Both the position numbers and the translations under genes were made by a program. From Brooklawnia cerclae (GTDB taxonomy: Bacteria > Actinomycetota > Actinomycetes > Propionibacteriales > Propionibacteriaceae): a stretch of DNA of 64,000 nt. The stretch lies in the NCBI RefSeq assembly GCF_011758645.1, contig NZ_JAAMOZ010000001.1:1-64000 (forward strand), written 5' to 3'. Numbering within the stretch: position 1 is the first letter of the stretch; the number at the start of each line of letters is the position of its first letter. Below the pieces are notes generated by a model, which saw nothing but the letters and a program-made list of their open reading frames with translations, had not been told where the DNA came from and did no database searches. Shown here in pieces: positions 15,545 to 27,467 of this stretch.

Positions 15545-15738
15545 ACGCTGCTGCGAGGCCGTGATGGGGCCATCACCCCGGAGCCGCCGGAAGAACAGCC
15601 GGGACGACGACCCGGCCCATTAGAACCGGCCGCAGGGCTGCTATCGAGTGGGGGCGCTCAGCGCGTCCCAACAAGGGTGGTACCGCGGACGCCCGCACAC
15701 GGGTTTTCGTCCCTTGAATCGGCTTTTGACGAGGGATG
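15545..15738 (+). promoter_or_regulatory. T-box riboswitch leader of ileS, translational type
   Basis: The canonical T-box TGGTACCGCGG is at 15678-15688, preceded by AACAAGG as usual. The leader ends at the ileS ribosome site. CGTCCCT (15708-15714) can pair with AGGGATG (15732-15738), which hides the Shine-Dalgarno. Uncharged tRNA-Ile would favour the antisequestrator and free it. This is the translational class known from actinobacterial ileS genes. Two AUC triplets could be the specifier, 15572-15574 in the TGATGG/CCATCA hairpin or one near 15632; I could not decide between them. No terminator with a U-tract is present. Confidence 0.85.
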
Positions 15739-15741
15739 ACG

Positions 15742-19020
<3,279 letters not shown>

Positions 19021-19037
19021 GGGCGGACAGACACAAC

Positions 19038-19083
19038 ATTGCGGAAGGTTGCGGGGCATACTCGCCGCGCAACCTTCCGCAAT
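19038..19083. terminator. Bidirectional hairpin between ileS and katA
   Basis: ATTGCGGAAGGTTGCG (19038-19053) and CGCAACCTTCCGCAAT (19068-19083) form a perfect 16-bp stem with a 14-base loop between two convergent genes. The stem core GCGGAAGGTTGCGG resembles that of the hairpin at 34212-34253. Confidence 0.75.
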
Positions 19084-19100
19084 GATTTTCGCGAGCCGCG

Positions 19101-20567
19101 TCAGCCCTTCACAGTCGTGCGCAGCTTGGCACCCAGGTCGGCGTCCACCTGCGTCCAGTAGCCGAAGAAGTTCTCCAGCACCGTGTCATCGGCGATCTGC
19201 TTGCCCTGACCGGTGAGCGTCTCCACGAACCGCTCGCGGGCGCCGTCGTCGAACACCTCGCGGTACAGCGTGCCGGCTTGACCGAAGTCGTCGTCCTCGG
19301 AATGCAGCGTGGCCGCCTGCCGGACGAGGTCGCCGTCGGACTCCCACGAGGTGTCGATCGCGCCGACCTCGTCCGACCACGGGTCACCGAACGAGTTCGG
19401 TGCATAGGTGCTTGCTGCGCCCCGGTGGTCGTAGGTCATGTTGCCGTCGAAGTTGTAGCTGTGCACCTCGTTGACCGGCTTGTTGACCGGCAGCTGCTGG
19501 AAGTTCGTCCCGATGCGATAGCGCTGGGCGTCCGCGTAGGCGAACGTGCGGCCGAGCAGCATCTTGTCGGGCGAGAGGCCGACGCCCGGCACCTGATTGG
19601 CCGGCGAGAACGCCGCCTGCTCGATCTGCGCGAAGTGGTTCGTCGGGTTCTCGTTCAGGGTCAGCGTGCCGACCTTGATACGCGGGTAGTCCTTCTGCGA
19701 GACGGTCTTCGTCAGGTCGAAGATGTTGAACCGGTAGGTCTTGGCGTCCTCGTAGGGGATGATCTGCACGTAGAGGTCCCACTGCGGGAACTCGCCCCGG
19801 GCGATGGCGTCGAACAGGTCACGACGATGGAAGTCAGCGTCGGTTCCGGCGATCCGGTCGGCCTCGCTGTTGCCGATGGTGTGGAAGCCGAGCCTGCTGA
19901 CGAAGTGGTACTTCACCCAGACCTTCTCGCCCGCCTCGTTGACCCACATGTAGGTGTGCGAGCCGTAGCCGTTCATCTCGCGCCACGTCCGCGGCAGGCC
20001 GCGGTCGCCCATCAGATAGGTGACCTGGTGGGCGGACTCCGGGTTCTGCGTCCAGAAGTCCCACTGCATCGTGGCGTCGCGCAGGCCCGAGTCGGGCAGG
20101 CGTTTCTGCGACCGGATGAAGTGCGGGAACTTCATGGGGTCGCGGATGAAGAAGACCGGTGTGTTGTTGCCGACGAGATCGAAGTTCCCCTCGGTCGTGT
20201 AGAACTTGAGCGCGAAACCCCGGACGTCGCGCCACGTGTCGGGCGAGCCCAGTTCACCGGCCACCGTGGAGAAGCGCAGCAGTGTGCGGGTCTTCGTCCC
20301 CGGCTGGAACACGGCGGCCTTGGTGTATGCCGAGACGTCCTCGGTCACCTCCAACTCACCGAACGCGCCCGAGCCCTTGGCGTGGGGGCGGCGTTCCGGC
20401 ACGTTCATGCGGTTGAAGTGCGCGAGGGTCTCGATGAGGTGGTGGTCGTGCAGGACGATCGGGCCGTCTGGTCCGACGGTGAGCGAGTTGCGGTCGCTGA
20501 CCGCCGGGATACCTGCTTGGGTCGTTGAACCGGTCGAGTGGTCCGGCTGGGACGGGTTCTCGGTCAT
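19101..20567 (-). CDS. katA: Monofunctional heme catalase
   Basis: A 488-residue clade-3-sized catalase that breaks down hydrogen peroxide. The distal His62 lies in [17 protein letters not shown], the active-site Asn is in [11 protein letters not shown] (about residue 140), and the proximal heme Tyr is in [12 protein letters not shown]. The ATG at 20567 has GAGGAG at good spacing and overlaps the fur stop by four bases, so the two form an operon. The arrangement is like the mycobacterial furA-katG pair, but with a heme catalase instead of a catalase-peroxidase. Peroxide induction through the Fur-type repressor is expected. Confidence 0.97.
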   Translation of the reverse strand: MTENPSQPDHSTGSTTQAGIPAVSDRNSLTVGPDGPIVLHDHHLIETLAHFNRMNVPERRPHAKGSGAFGELEVTEDVSAYTKAAVFQPGTKTRTLLRFSTVAGELGSPDTWRDVRGFALKFYTTEGNFDLVGNNTPVFFIRDPMKFPHFIRSQKRLPDSGLRDATMQWDFWTQNPESAHQVTYLMGDRGLPRTWREMNGYGSHTYMWVNEAGEKVWVKYHFVSRLGFHTIGNSEADRIAGTDADFHRRDLFDAIARGEFPQWDLYVQIIPYEDAKTYRFNIFDLTKTVSQKDYPRIKVGTLTLNENPTNHFAQIEQAAFSPANQVPGVGLSPDKMLLGRTFAYADAQRYRIGTNFQQLPVNKPVNEVHSYNFDGNMTYDHRGAASTYAPNSFGDPWSDEVGAIDTSWESDGDLVRQAATLHSEDDDFGQAGTLYREVFDDGARERFVETLTGQGKQIADDTVLENFFGYWTQVDADLGAKLRTTVKG

Positions 20568-21028
20568 GGTGTTTGCTCCTCGGGGTTGGTTGTGGCGATT
20601 TCGTGTCGGCAGTCGTCGCACAGGCCGCTGTACAGCACATCGGCGACTTCGATGGCGATGCCGTGGTCGTCGGACGGGGTCAGGCATGGGGCGTGGCCGA
20701 CGGCACAGGCCACGTCCACCACGCGCCCGCAGCGGGTGCACACGGCATGGTGGTGGTTGTCGTGCAGATCGATCTCGAAGATGCCCGGGCCCTGGGGCAG
20801 CGCCAGCCGACGGATCAGGTGGCACTGGGACAGATCGGCCAGCACGTTGTACACCGACTGGGCGCTGAGCCTTTCCAGCCGGAGCCGGGCGTCCTGGACG
20901 ATCTGGTCGGCGCTGGTGTGCGGATGCTCCCACAGCGATCGCAGAACCGCTAGCCGAGGGCCTGTTGCACGCAGGCCGTGGTCGTGGAGCAAAGCCGTCC
21001 ACGATGGTTCGGCTGTGGTCGTGTGCAT
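20564..21028 (-). CDS. Fur/PerR-family repressor controlling the catalase
   Basis: A 154-residue metalloregulator. The N-terminal winged helix runs to about residue 85, with the recognition region [16 protein letters not shown]. The C-terminal domain has the His-rich DNHHHAVC, then two zinc-site pairs, Cys97-x2-Cys100 and Cys137-x2-Cys140. The tight coupling to katA suggests a peroxide-sensing (PerR or FurA-like) job rather than iron uptake control. A 25-bp palindrome lies 15-39 bases upstream, probably its own operator. On the minus strand TATGGT lies six bases before the ATG, so a leaderless transcript is likely. Confidence 0.92.
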   Translation of the reverse strand: MHTTTAEPSWTALLHDHGLRATGPRLAVLRSLWEHPHTSADQIVQDARLRLERLSAQSVYNVLADLSQCHLIRRLALPQGPGIFEIDLHDNHHHAVCTRCGRVVDVACAVGHAPCLTPSDDHGIAIEVADVLYSGLCDDCRHEIATTNPEEQTP

Positions 21029-21042
21029 GACACGACCATACG

Positions 21043-21067
21043 TCTATTTTGATTTCTACAAATTAGA
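21043..21067. promoter_or_regulatory. Fur-type operator upstream of the fur-katA operon
   Basis: TCTATTTTG...CAAATTAGA forms a 25-bp AT-rich dyad with nine-base arms (one mismatch) around a seven-base centre. It stands out sharply from the surrounding high-GC DNA and overlaps the promoter region of the repressor gene. Confidence 0.65.
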
Positions 21068-21133
21068 ACCGGTGAAATCCGGGGAATCGATGTCGCCTGC
21101 CGTCGGGGCTCGTCGATGGTGCGAGCGGGGGAG

Positions 21134-22375
21134 TCAGTCGCGTCCACGCACCGTGAGGACGGCGTCCCACAAGGCATCGGCTGCCTCGCGCTTGCTCCCG
21201 GTGACGGTGCCGACCATCGTGTCGTCGCGATCGATGAACGCCAGCGTGTTGTCGTCGGACTCGAAGCCCTTGTGCCAGCCGACCTCGTTGACCGCCAGCA
21301 GATCGACTCCCTTGCGCTGCCGCTTGCGGCGTGCCCGGTCGAGCAGCAGATCGGGGTCGGTCTCGGTCTCCGCTGCGAAACCAACGATCGTCTGGTCCGG
21401 GCGGCGGCGTCCCACCAGGCCCGCCAGGATGTCCTCGGTGGCGACGAGATCGAGGGTGATCCTGTCGCCGGTCTCCTCCTTGGTGAGCTTGTGGTCGGAC
21501 GAGTTCGCCACTCGGTAGTCGGCCACCGCGGCTGCCATCACGACGACGTCGGCGTCGGCCTCGTGTGCGGCGACCGCATCGCTCAACTCGGATGCCGTGT
21601 TCACCCGGACGACGGCGACGCGGGGGTGTGCGGTCGCCTTCGTGAGCACCTCGGTGTCGGTGTGGGCCGCGAGCAGAGTCACCTGTGCCCCGCGGTCGGC
21701 GGCGGCCAGCGCTACGGCGACACCCTGGCGCCCACTCGAGCGGTTGCCTATGTACCGGACGGGATCGATGGGCTCGCGGGTGCCGCCCGCGGTGACGACG
21801 GCGCGGACCCCGGCCAGGTCGGTGCCACGCGCCAGGAGGGCACGCACGTACGCGTGGATGGTCTCGGGCTCGACCATGCGTCCCGGGCCGGCGTCCCCGC
21901 CGGTGAGTGCGCCGTCGTCCGGCCCGACGATGTGGACGCCGCGCTGCCGCAGCACCTCGATGTTGTGGACCGTGGCCGGGTTCTGCCACATGGAGGTGTG
22001 CATGGCCGGAGCGATCACCAGCGGGGCGGTGGTCGCCAGCAGGCTGGTGGTCAACAGATCGTCGGCGAGCCCCGCGGACAGTCTCGCGATGAAGTCGGCG
22101 GTGGCCGGCGCCACAACTGCCAGGTCAGCGGAATGACCCAGCGAGACGTGGCGCACCTTCGCGACGTCCTCGAAGACCGACGTCGTGACGGGGTTGCGGC
22201 TGATCGCCTCCCAGATGGGCTTGCCGATGAACCTCAGGGCCGCTTCGGTGGGAAGCACGTGTACGTCGTGCCCCTCGAGGACGATCGAGCGCACCAACTG
22301 GACGGACTTGTACGCGGCGACGCCGCCTGTCACTCCGACGAGAATGAACACCCCTCGATTCTTCCATGCCCGCAT
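21134..22375 (-). CDS. coaBC: Bifunctional phosphopantothenoylcysteine decarboxylase/synthetase
   Basis: A 413-residue enzyme of coenzyme A synthesis. The N-terminal flavoprotein (CoaC) shows VGVTGGVAAYK, GHSADLAVVAPATADF and PAMHTSMW. The C-terminal CoaB domain begins at about residue 180 with VVTAGGTREPIDPVRYIGNRSSG, followed by MAAAVADYR and the Lys-rich NEVGWHKGFESDDN. The E. coli enzyme has a flap motif ACGxxGxGRM with catalytic Cys158; here the matching stretch reads TGGDAGPGRM. The start is uncertain: ATG 22375 fits the family, with ATG 22402 and a GTG at 22351 as alternatives, none with a good ribosome site. Confidence 0.93.
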   Translation of the reverse strand: MRAWKNRGVFILVGVTGGVAAYKSVQLVRSIVLEGHDVHVLPTEAALRFIGKPIWEAISRNPVTTSVFEDVAKVRHVSLGHSADLAVVAPATADFIARLSAGLADDLLTTSLLATTAPLVIAPAMHTSMWQNPATVHNIEVLRQRGVHIVGPDDGALTGGDAGPGRMVEPETIHAYVRALLARGTDLAGVRAVVTAGGTREPIDPVRYIGNRSSGRQGVAVALAAADRGAQVTLLAAHTDTEVLTKATAHPRVAVVRVNTASELSDAVAAHEADADVVVMAAAVADYRVANSSDHKLTKEETGDRITLDLVATEDILAGLVGRRRPDQTIVGFAAETETDPDLLLDRARRKRQRKGVDLLAVNEVGWHKGFESDDNTLAFIDRDDTMVGTVTGSKREAADALWDAVLTVRGRD

Positions 22376-22425
22376 GCGGGTGGATTCGGTGCGTTCCACC
22401 ATGGGAGCCGGTGTTCGCGTGCCCC

Positions 22426-23139
22426 TCAGCTGTGTGCAGCGGCCACGGCGAGCCGCAGTGCCCCTTGGAAACTGGTCTCGCGCTGCTCGGCGCTCATGTT
22501 GTGGGACGCATCGAGCAGGTGATCGGAACAGGTGAGCACGGTGAGGGCCTGCTTGCCGAATTCGGCGGCGGCACCGTAGATGCCGGCCGACTCCATCTCG
22601 ACCCCGAGCACGCCGTACTGGTCGAGCAGGGGGAGCCAGGTCTCGTCGTGGCTGGAGAAGTAGAAGTGGTCGTGCGAGGTGATCATGCCGACGTGAACCC
22701 GCTGGTCGCCCTCGACCGCGTCGACGGCGGCGCGGACCAGGTCGTAGCTGGCGACGGCGCTGTAGTTGAGCCCGGGCAGGCGCTGCTGGTTCATGTTGGA
22801 GTCGGTGTGGGCGCCCAGGGCGATGACGACGTCACCCACCTGAACCTTGCGCGCGATGCCGCCGCAGGTGCCGACGCGGATGATCCGTTCCACCCCGTAG
22901 AACTTGTACAGCTCCGTGGCGTACAGGGTCGCCGAGGGCATTCCCATGCCCGATCCCATGACCGACAGCGGCTGGCCGTCGACCGTGCCGGTGAAGGCCA
23001 GCGCACCGCGTACGTCGCTGATGAGCCGTGCGTCCGGCATGAGGAGCTTGGCGATGCGTTCGGCGCGCTTCGGGTCGCCCGGGAGCAGGACGGCGGGGGC
23101 GAAGTCGCCCGGCTCGGCGGAGATGTGCGGCGTTGCCAC
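22426..23139 (-). CDS. deoD: Purine-nucleoside phosphorylase
   Basis: A 237-residue hexameric-type purine nucleoside phosphorylase. The phosphate-binding PGDPKRAE, the RVGTCGGI motif, the VEMESAGIYG nucleoside site and the catalytic Asp in TCSDHLL are all visible. It splits purine nucleosides to base plus ribose-1-phosphate. It starts at a GTG with AAAGGA upstream, 49 bases after the last permease gene of the nucleoside importer. The operon thus joins uptake and salvage. Confidence 0.96.
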   Translation of the reverse strand: MATPHISAEPGDFAPAVLLPGDPKRAERIAKLLMPDARLISDVRGALAFTGTVDGQPLSVMGSGMGMPSATLYATELYKFYGVERIIRVGTCGGIARKVQVGDVVIALGAHTDSNMNQQRLPGLNYSAVASYDLVRAAVDAVEGDQRVHVGMITSHDHFYFSSHDETWLPLLDQYGVLGVEMESAGIYGAAAEFGKQALTVLTCSDHLLDASHNMSAEQRETSFQGALRLAVAAAHS

Positions 23140-23188
23140 GGTCAGTGGTCCTTTCGGTAGTGCGAGTGGGTGGTGGTGGTCGGGACGA

Positions 23189-24487
23189 TCACGGGTACGC
23201 GATCCCCTCCGCGGCCGGCGGTTTGGCCGACTTCACGAATCCGGCGACGGCGAACACCGTTGCCAAGTAGGGGATCATGAGGACGAACTCGGTCGGGATA
23301 GGCGAGTTCAGGGTCTGGATGATGTAGCCGAGGTTGGTGGCGAACCCGAAGAACGCGGCCGCCCCGACGGCGCCGCGGGGATTCCACCGGCCCAGGATCA
23401 TGGCGGCCAGGGCGATGTAGCCGTTGCCGGCGACCATGTTCTTGCTGAAGGCCAGGCCGAGCCCGACGGTGAACATCGCCCCGCCCATGCCGGCGAGCGC
23501 GCCGCCGAGCAGCACGTTGCGCCAGCGCAGCGCGTTGACCTTGATGCCCACGGTGTCGGCGGCACGCGGGTGCTCGCCGGCGGCCCGCGTCCGCAGGCCC
23601 CAGCGGCTCCGGAAGAGCATCACCTCCAGGACGACCACCACCACGTACATCAGGTAGATGAGGATGTTCTGGTCGAACAGCACGGGCCCGATCACGGGGA
23701 TACCCGAGAGCACCGGGATCGGGATCGAGGGCAGGCTGAGGGCCTGGTTGAAGTGCGCCCGGTCGGGCCCTGTGAGGACGCTGGCGAGCAGGAACGACGT
23801 CAGCCCGAGCACCAGCATGTTGAGCACCACGCCGACGATGATGTGGTTGACGCGGTAGGTGATGGTGAAGACGGCGAGCAGCAGCGCCACCAGGATCCCG
23901 GCGACCGGCGCCGCGATCAGGGCGATCCACGGCGTCCCCACGATGGAGCCGATCACCGCCGCGGCGAACGCACCGAACAGCATCTGCGCCTCGATCGCCA
24001 TGTTGATGATCCCGGACCGCTCGCACACCACGCCGGACAGCGAGCCGAAGACGAGCGGCACCGCGAAGGCGAGCGCTCCGGCGAACAGCCGGACGACCGG
24101 CATGGTCGCGCCGGTGCCGGCGACGACCCAGGCCAGGAATCCGAGGACGAAGAACGTGGCGGCCAGACCCACCGCCCAGAACGGGACGGGCCTGCGGCGC
24201 ACGGCGAGCCAGGTGACGACGGCCGTCACGATCAACGCCAGCAGGGCCATCACCAGGATGAAGCCCCGCGAGGGCACCACGATGTCGGGGAAGGTGAACC
24301 ACGGGGTGGCTCCCGTCATCGCGAACACCGAGGTGCCCGCTGCCCGTGCGCCCATGGCGACGGTGAGCAGCGTCAGCACCAGGCCGGTGATCGGCCAGCG
24401 CCACTGCACGGGCGCGAGCACGCCGGGTGCGGTCGCCAGGGGCGAGCCGGCGTCGGAGGGCCGGACGACGGCCGTGGTGCTGCTCAT
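23189..24487 (-). CDS. Nucleoside ABC importer permease, second subunit
   Basis: A 432-residue polytopic membrane protein with about ten hydrophobic segments. It belongs to the branched-chain/ribose-type permease group used with BMP-type binding proteins. GAFAAAVIGS, the cytoplasmic loop around EHPRAADTVGIKVNALRWR, and the C-terminal GFVKSAKPP tail are typical. Its ATG overlaps the stop of the first permease by four bases, so the two are made together and should form the heterodimeric channel. A longer open frame continues upstream but only as a shadow of the neighbour. Confidence 0.92.
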   Translation of the reverse strand: MSSTTAVVRPSDAGSPLATAPGVLAPVQWRWPITGLVLTLLTVAMGARAAGTSVFAMTGATPWFTFPDIVVPSRGFILVMALLALIVTAVVTWLAVRRRPVPFWAVGLAATFFVLGFLAWVVAGTGATMPVVRLFAGALAFAVPLVFGSLSGVVCERSGIINMAIEAQMLFGAFAAAVIGSIVGTPWIALIAAPVAGILVALLLAVFTITYRVNHIIVGVVLNMLVLGLTSFLLASVLTGPDRAHFNQALSLPSIPIPVLSGIPVIGPVLFDQNILIYLMYVVVVVLEVMLFRSRWGLRTRAAGEHPRAADTVGIKVNALRWRNVLLGGALAGMGGAMFTVGLGLAFSKNMVAGNGYIALAAMILGRWNPRGAVGAAAFFGFATNLGYIIQTLNSPIPTEFVLMIPYLATVFAVAGFVKSAKPPAAEGIAYP

Positions 24488-25752
24488 GCCTGTGCCTCCT
24501 TCGGGGCCGCCGCGGCCCGTGCGGTATGCCGGTCGCCCGGCTGCGGCAGGCGCAGGAGCCATCGGACGAGCGGTGGTGCGGCGATGAGCAGGACGATGAC
24601 CGCCTGCGACACCTGGACGATGTCGACGGGTATGTGGGCGGCCGCCTGCATGACCGAGCCGCCCGCGTTCATCGCGCCGAACAGGATGCCGGCCCCGACG
24701 ATGCCACGCGGCTTCGAGCCGCCCAGAAGGGCCACCGTGATGGCGTCGAACCCGTAGCTGGCGGCGACACCGGCGGTGAGGAACTTCTCGGTGCCGAGCG
24801 CCGGCGCGGTGCCGGCCAGCCCTGCCAGGGCGCCCGAGATCGCCATGATCAGCGTGATGACCACCGGAACGTTGATCCCGGCGGTGTGCGCGGCGCTGGG
24901 GTTGGCTCCCACCGCACGGATCTTGAAGCCGAGCGTCGAGCGCTCCATCAACCACCACACACCGACCGCCACGACCAACGCGAGGACGAAGCCCCAGTGC
25001 AGGCGGAACGACGAGCCGAGCAGGAGCGGATAGGCGGCGGACGCGTCCACGTTCATCGACTTGCCGGCATACCCGCCGACGCCCATGAAGGAGGGCTGTT
25101 TCAGCAGGAACTGCAGGAGGAAGCCGGCGACGAAGTTCAGCATGATGGTGCAGATGACCTCGTTCGATTTCACCCGCGCCTTCAGGATGCCGACGATCAG
25201 CCCCCACAGCGACCCGGCGATCGCGGCGGCGACGAGTGCGACGAGCAGATGCACGACGGGCGGCATGTCGAGGGCGAATCCCACCCAGCTCGCCGCGATC
25301 GCCCCCATGATGATCTGGCCCTGGCCACCGATGTTGAACAGCCCGCCACGGAACGCGACCCCGACGGCCAGGCCCGCGAGGATGAGCGGCACCGAGTTCG
25401 TCAGCGTCTCGGTGATGGGGCGGAACATGCCCACGGCCGTGGTGGCCTGGTAGTCGAAAATGGCCCCACGGAACAGCGAGGTGAAGTAGTTGCCGATCGC
25501 GGTGCCGACCGCGTCGAAGAAGTCGCCGGGCCGGGCGAACAGGTAGCCCGCCGTCGTCGCGACCGTGGTGTCGAACGCGGTGACGAGCAGCGCCCCGATC
25601 ACCAGGGCGAGGACGATGGCCGAGACGATCACGGTGCCCTGCGAACTCATGATCTCGCGCAGCACGACCGAGAAGTCCTCGCGGTCGGACGACGGCTTCG
25701 GCGCCCGCCCGCCGGTCTTCTCGGCCTCGTGGGTGAGCGGCGTGTCGGTCAC
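24484..25752 (-). CDS. Nucleoside ABC importer permease, first subunit
   Basis: A 422-residue membrane protein with a soluble, charged N-terminus (about 35 residues) and eight to ten membrane segments. The stretch AFRGGLFNIGGQGQIIMGA and the coupling loop ERSTLGFKIRAVGANPSAA match the BMP-system permeases. The GTG start overlaps the ATPase stop by four bases. It forms the channel with the following permease. Neighbouring deoD and the BMP lipoprotein point to purine nucleosides as substrate. Confidence 0.92.
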   Translation of the reverse strand: MTDTPLTHEAEKTGGRAPKPSSDREDFSVVLREIMSSQGTVIVSAIVLALVIGALLVTAFDTTVATTAGYLFARPGDFFDAVGTAIGNYFTSLFRGAIFDYQATTAVGMFRPITETLTNSVPLILAGLAVGVAFRGGLFNIGGQGQIIMGAIAASWVGFALDMPPVVHLLVALVAAAIAGSLWGLIVGILKARVKSNEVICTIMLNFVAGFLLQFLLKQPSFMGVGGYAGKSMNVDASAAYPLLLGSSFRLHWGFVLALVVAVGVWWLMERSTLGFKIRAVGANPSAAHTAGINVPVVITLIMAISGALAGLAGTAPALGTEKFLTAGVAASYGFDAITVALLGGSKPRGIVGAGILFGAMNAGGSVMQAAAHIPVDIVQVSQAVIVLLIAAPPLVRWLLRLPQPGDRHTARAAAAPKEAQA

Positions 25753-27377
25753 AGCGCACCTCCCTGGCTGTTCTGGGCCGCGCTGCCGTCGGCCTCGTCG
25801 TTCCCGGACACGTCGTCCCCCGGCGGGAGCGGTGGCTCCGGAGGCTCGTCGTCGGCCTGCCCGGCCTTCGCGGCCTCCTCGTAGGGCACCCCGGCCATCA
25901 TCAGGCCGAGGACGTCGCGTGGCGTGCCGCGCGGAACCGTGCCGACGACCTGCCCCCGGTACATGATCACGATCCGGTCGGCCAGCGCGTCGATCTCGTC
26001 CAACTCGCTGGAGAAGAGCACGATCGCCGTGCCCGACTCCCGCTCGGCGAGCATCCGCTGATAGATGAACTCGATCGAGCCCACGTCCACACCCCGGGTC
26101 GGCTGGGAGGCGACCAGCAGTTCGAGGTCGCGCGACAGCTCCCGGGCGAGGATCGCCTTCTGCGCGTTGCCCCCCGACAGCGTGGAGATCGGATCGTCGA
26201 TGTCGCCGACCCGCACGTCGAACTCGTCCCGGAGCTTCTCGGCATGGTTGTGGATCTCGCCCAGCTGCAGCGCGGCCCCCTTCGCGAACGGGGGCCGGTC
26301 GTGGACGTCGAGAACCAGGTTCTCGGCGATGCTGAAGGTGGCGATCAGCCCGTCGGCCTGACGGTCCTCCGGCACGTAGCCCATGCCCGCGTCCAGCCGT
26401 TGTTTGATCGACCGATGGGTCGCGTCGAGGCCGCCGATCGTGATCGTGCCCACCGTGGGCGTGCGGTCACCGAGGATCACCTCGGCGAGTTCGGTCTGCC
26501 CGTTGCCCTGGACGCCGCCCACCGCGAGCACCTCACCGGCGCCGACGGTGAAGCTGACATGGTCCACGACCGCGCGGCCCGTCTCGTCCAGGACGGTCAC
26601 GTCGTCCAGCCGGCACACCTCGGGCGGATCGACCGGGGAGGTCTTCTCGATGTCGAGGTTGACGGCGCGTCCGACCATGAGGGACGCCAGCTCGGTCTCG
26701 GTGGAGGAAGGCGATGCCTGCCCGACGACGCGTCCCCGGCGGATGACGGTGATCGCGTCCGCGACCGCCCGCACCTCGCGGAGCTTGTGGGTGATGAAGA
26801 CGATGGATGTGCCGGAGTCGGCCAGCTGGCGCATGATCGCCATGAGTTCGTCGGTCTCCTGGGGGGTGAGCACGGCGGTGGGCTCGTCCAGGATGAGGGT
26901 ACGGGCGTCGCGGGACAGTGCCTTGATGATCTCGACACGCTGCTGGGCCCCGACCGACAGGTCCTGGATCAGGGCATCGGGGTCGATGTCGAAGCCGAAC
27001 CTCTCCGACAGGTCGACGACCTTCCGGCGTGCCACCCCGCGGTTGATGATGCCGGCGAATCCGGTGGGCTCGTATCCCAGCGCCACCGACTCGGCCACGG
27101 TGAAGACGGGCACCAGCATGAAGTGCTGGTGCACCATGCCGATGCCGGCCGCGACCGCGTCGCCCGGCCCGGAGAACCTCATCGCGGTGCCGTCGATGAC
27201 GATCTCGCCCTCGTCCGGCTGATACAACCCGTACAGCACGTTCATGAGAGTCGACTTGCCGGCACCGTTCTCGCCGAGCAGCGCGTGAATCCGGCCGGGT
27301 TCGACGCGCAGGTCGATCCGGTCGTTGGCCACCAGCGATCCGAAGCGTTTGGTGATGCCTTTGAGCTCGAGCAGCAT
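25749..27377 (-). CDS. Nucleoside ABC importer ATPase with two ABC domains
   Basis: A 542-residue tandem ABC ATPase of the sugar/nucleoside type. The first domain carries Walker A GENGAGKS, a Q-loop in VHQHFML, signature LSVGAQQRVEI and Walker B LILDEPTA. The second has a degenerate P-loop (GGVQGNGQTEL), signature LSGGNAQK and a divergent Walker B, as is normal in this group. Residues after about 505 are an acidic Pro- and Gly-rich tail. The ATG at 27377 fits the family start (MLLELKGITKRFG) and has GGGGGA upstream. A strong hairpin separates it from the binding-protein gene. Confidence 0.95.
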   Translation of the reverse strand: MLLELKGITKRFGSLVANDRIDLRVEPGRIHALLGENGAGKSTLMNVLYGLYQPDEGEIVIDGTAMRFSGPGDAVAAGIGMVHQHFMLVPVFTVAESVALGYEPTGFAGIINRGVARRKVVDLSERFGFDIDPDALIQDLSVGAQQRVEIIKALSRDARTLILDEPTAVLTPQETDELMAIMRQLADSGTSIVFITHKLREVRAVADAITVIRRGRVVGQASPSSTETELASLMVGRAVNLDIEKTSPVDPPEVCRLDDVTVLDETGRAVVDHVSFTVGAGEVLAVGGVQGNGQTELAEVILGDRTPTVGTITIGGLDATHRSIKQRLDAGMGYVPEDRQADGLIATFSIAENLVLDVHDRPPFAKGAALQLGEIHNHAEKLRDEFDVRVGDIDDPISTLSGGNAQKAILARELSRDLELLVASQPTRGVDVGSIEFIYQRMLAERESGTAIVLFSSELDEIDALADRIVIMYRGQVVGTVPRGTPRDVLGLMMAGVPYEEAAKAGQADDEPPEPPLPPGDDVSGNDEADGSAAQNSQGGAL

Positions 27378-27420
27378 TCCCGTTCCCCCGACTACGATCG
27401 GCTGATTCGCTGAGAACAGC

Positions 27421-27456
27421 GATTCGGGTGGACCCCGCCTGGGGCCCACCCGAATC
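27421..27456 (-). terminator. Hairpin between binding-protein and ATPase genes
   Basis: GATTCGGGTGG (27421-27431) pairs perfectly with CCACCCGAATC (27446-27456). After one mismatch, an inner CCCC/GGGG extends the stem around a GCCT loop. Placed directly after the binding-protein stop, it probably attenuates read-through or protects the 3' end of the upstream mRNA, giving more binding protein than transporter. Confidence 0.7.
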
Positions 27457-27467
27457 GTGTCACATCG

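Noticed and set aside
22904-24757. 617-residue open frame on the plus strand
   Set aside because: It is antisense to deoD and the nucleoside permeases, has His/Asp/Gly/Arg-rich low-complexity composition, and shows no domain. It is a GC-bias shadow.
24488-25759. N-terminal extension of the second nucleoside permease to 856 residues
   Set aside because: The added part is Arg/His-rich and out of frame with the overlapping first permease, which is clearly real. The ATG at 24487 has the usual ATGA coupling.
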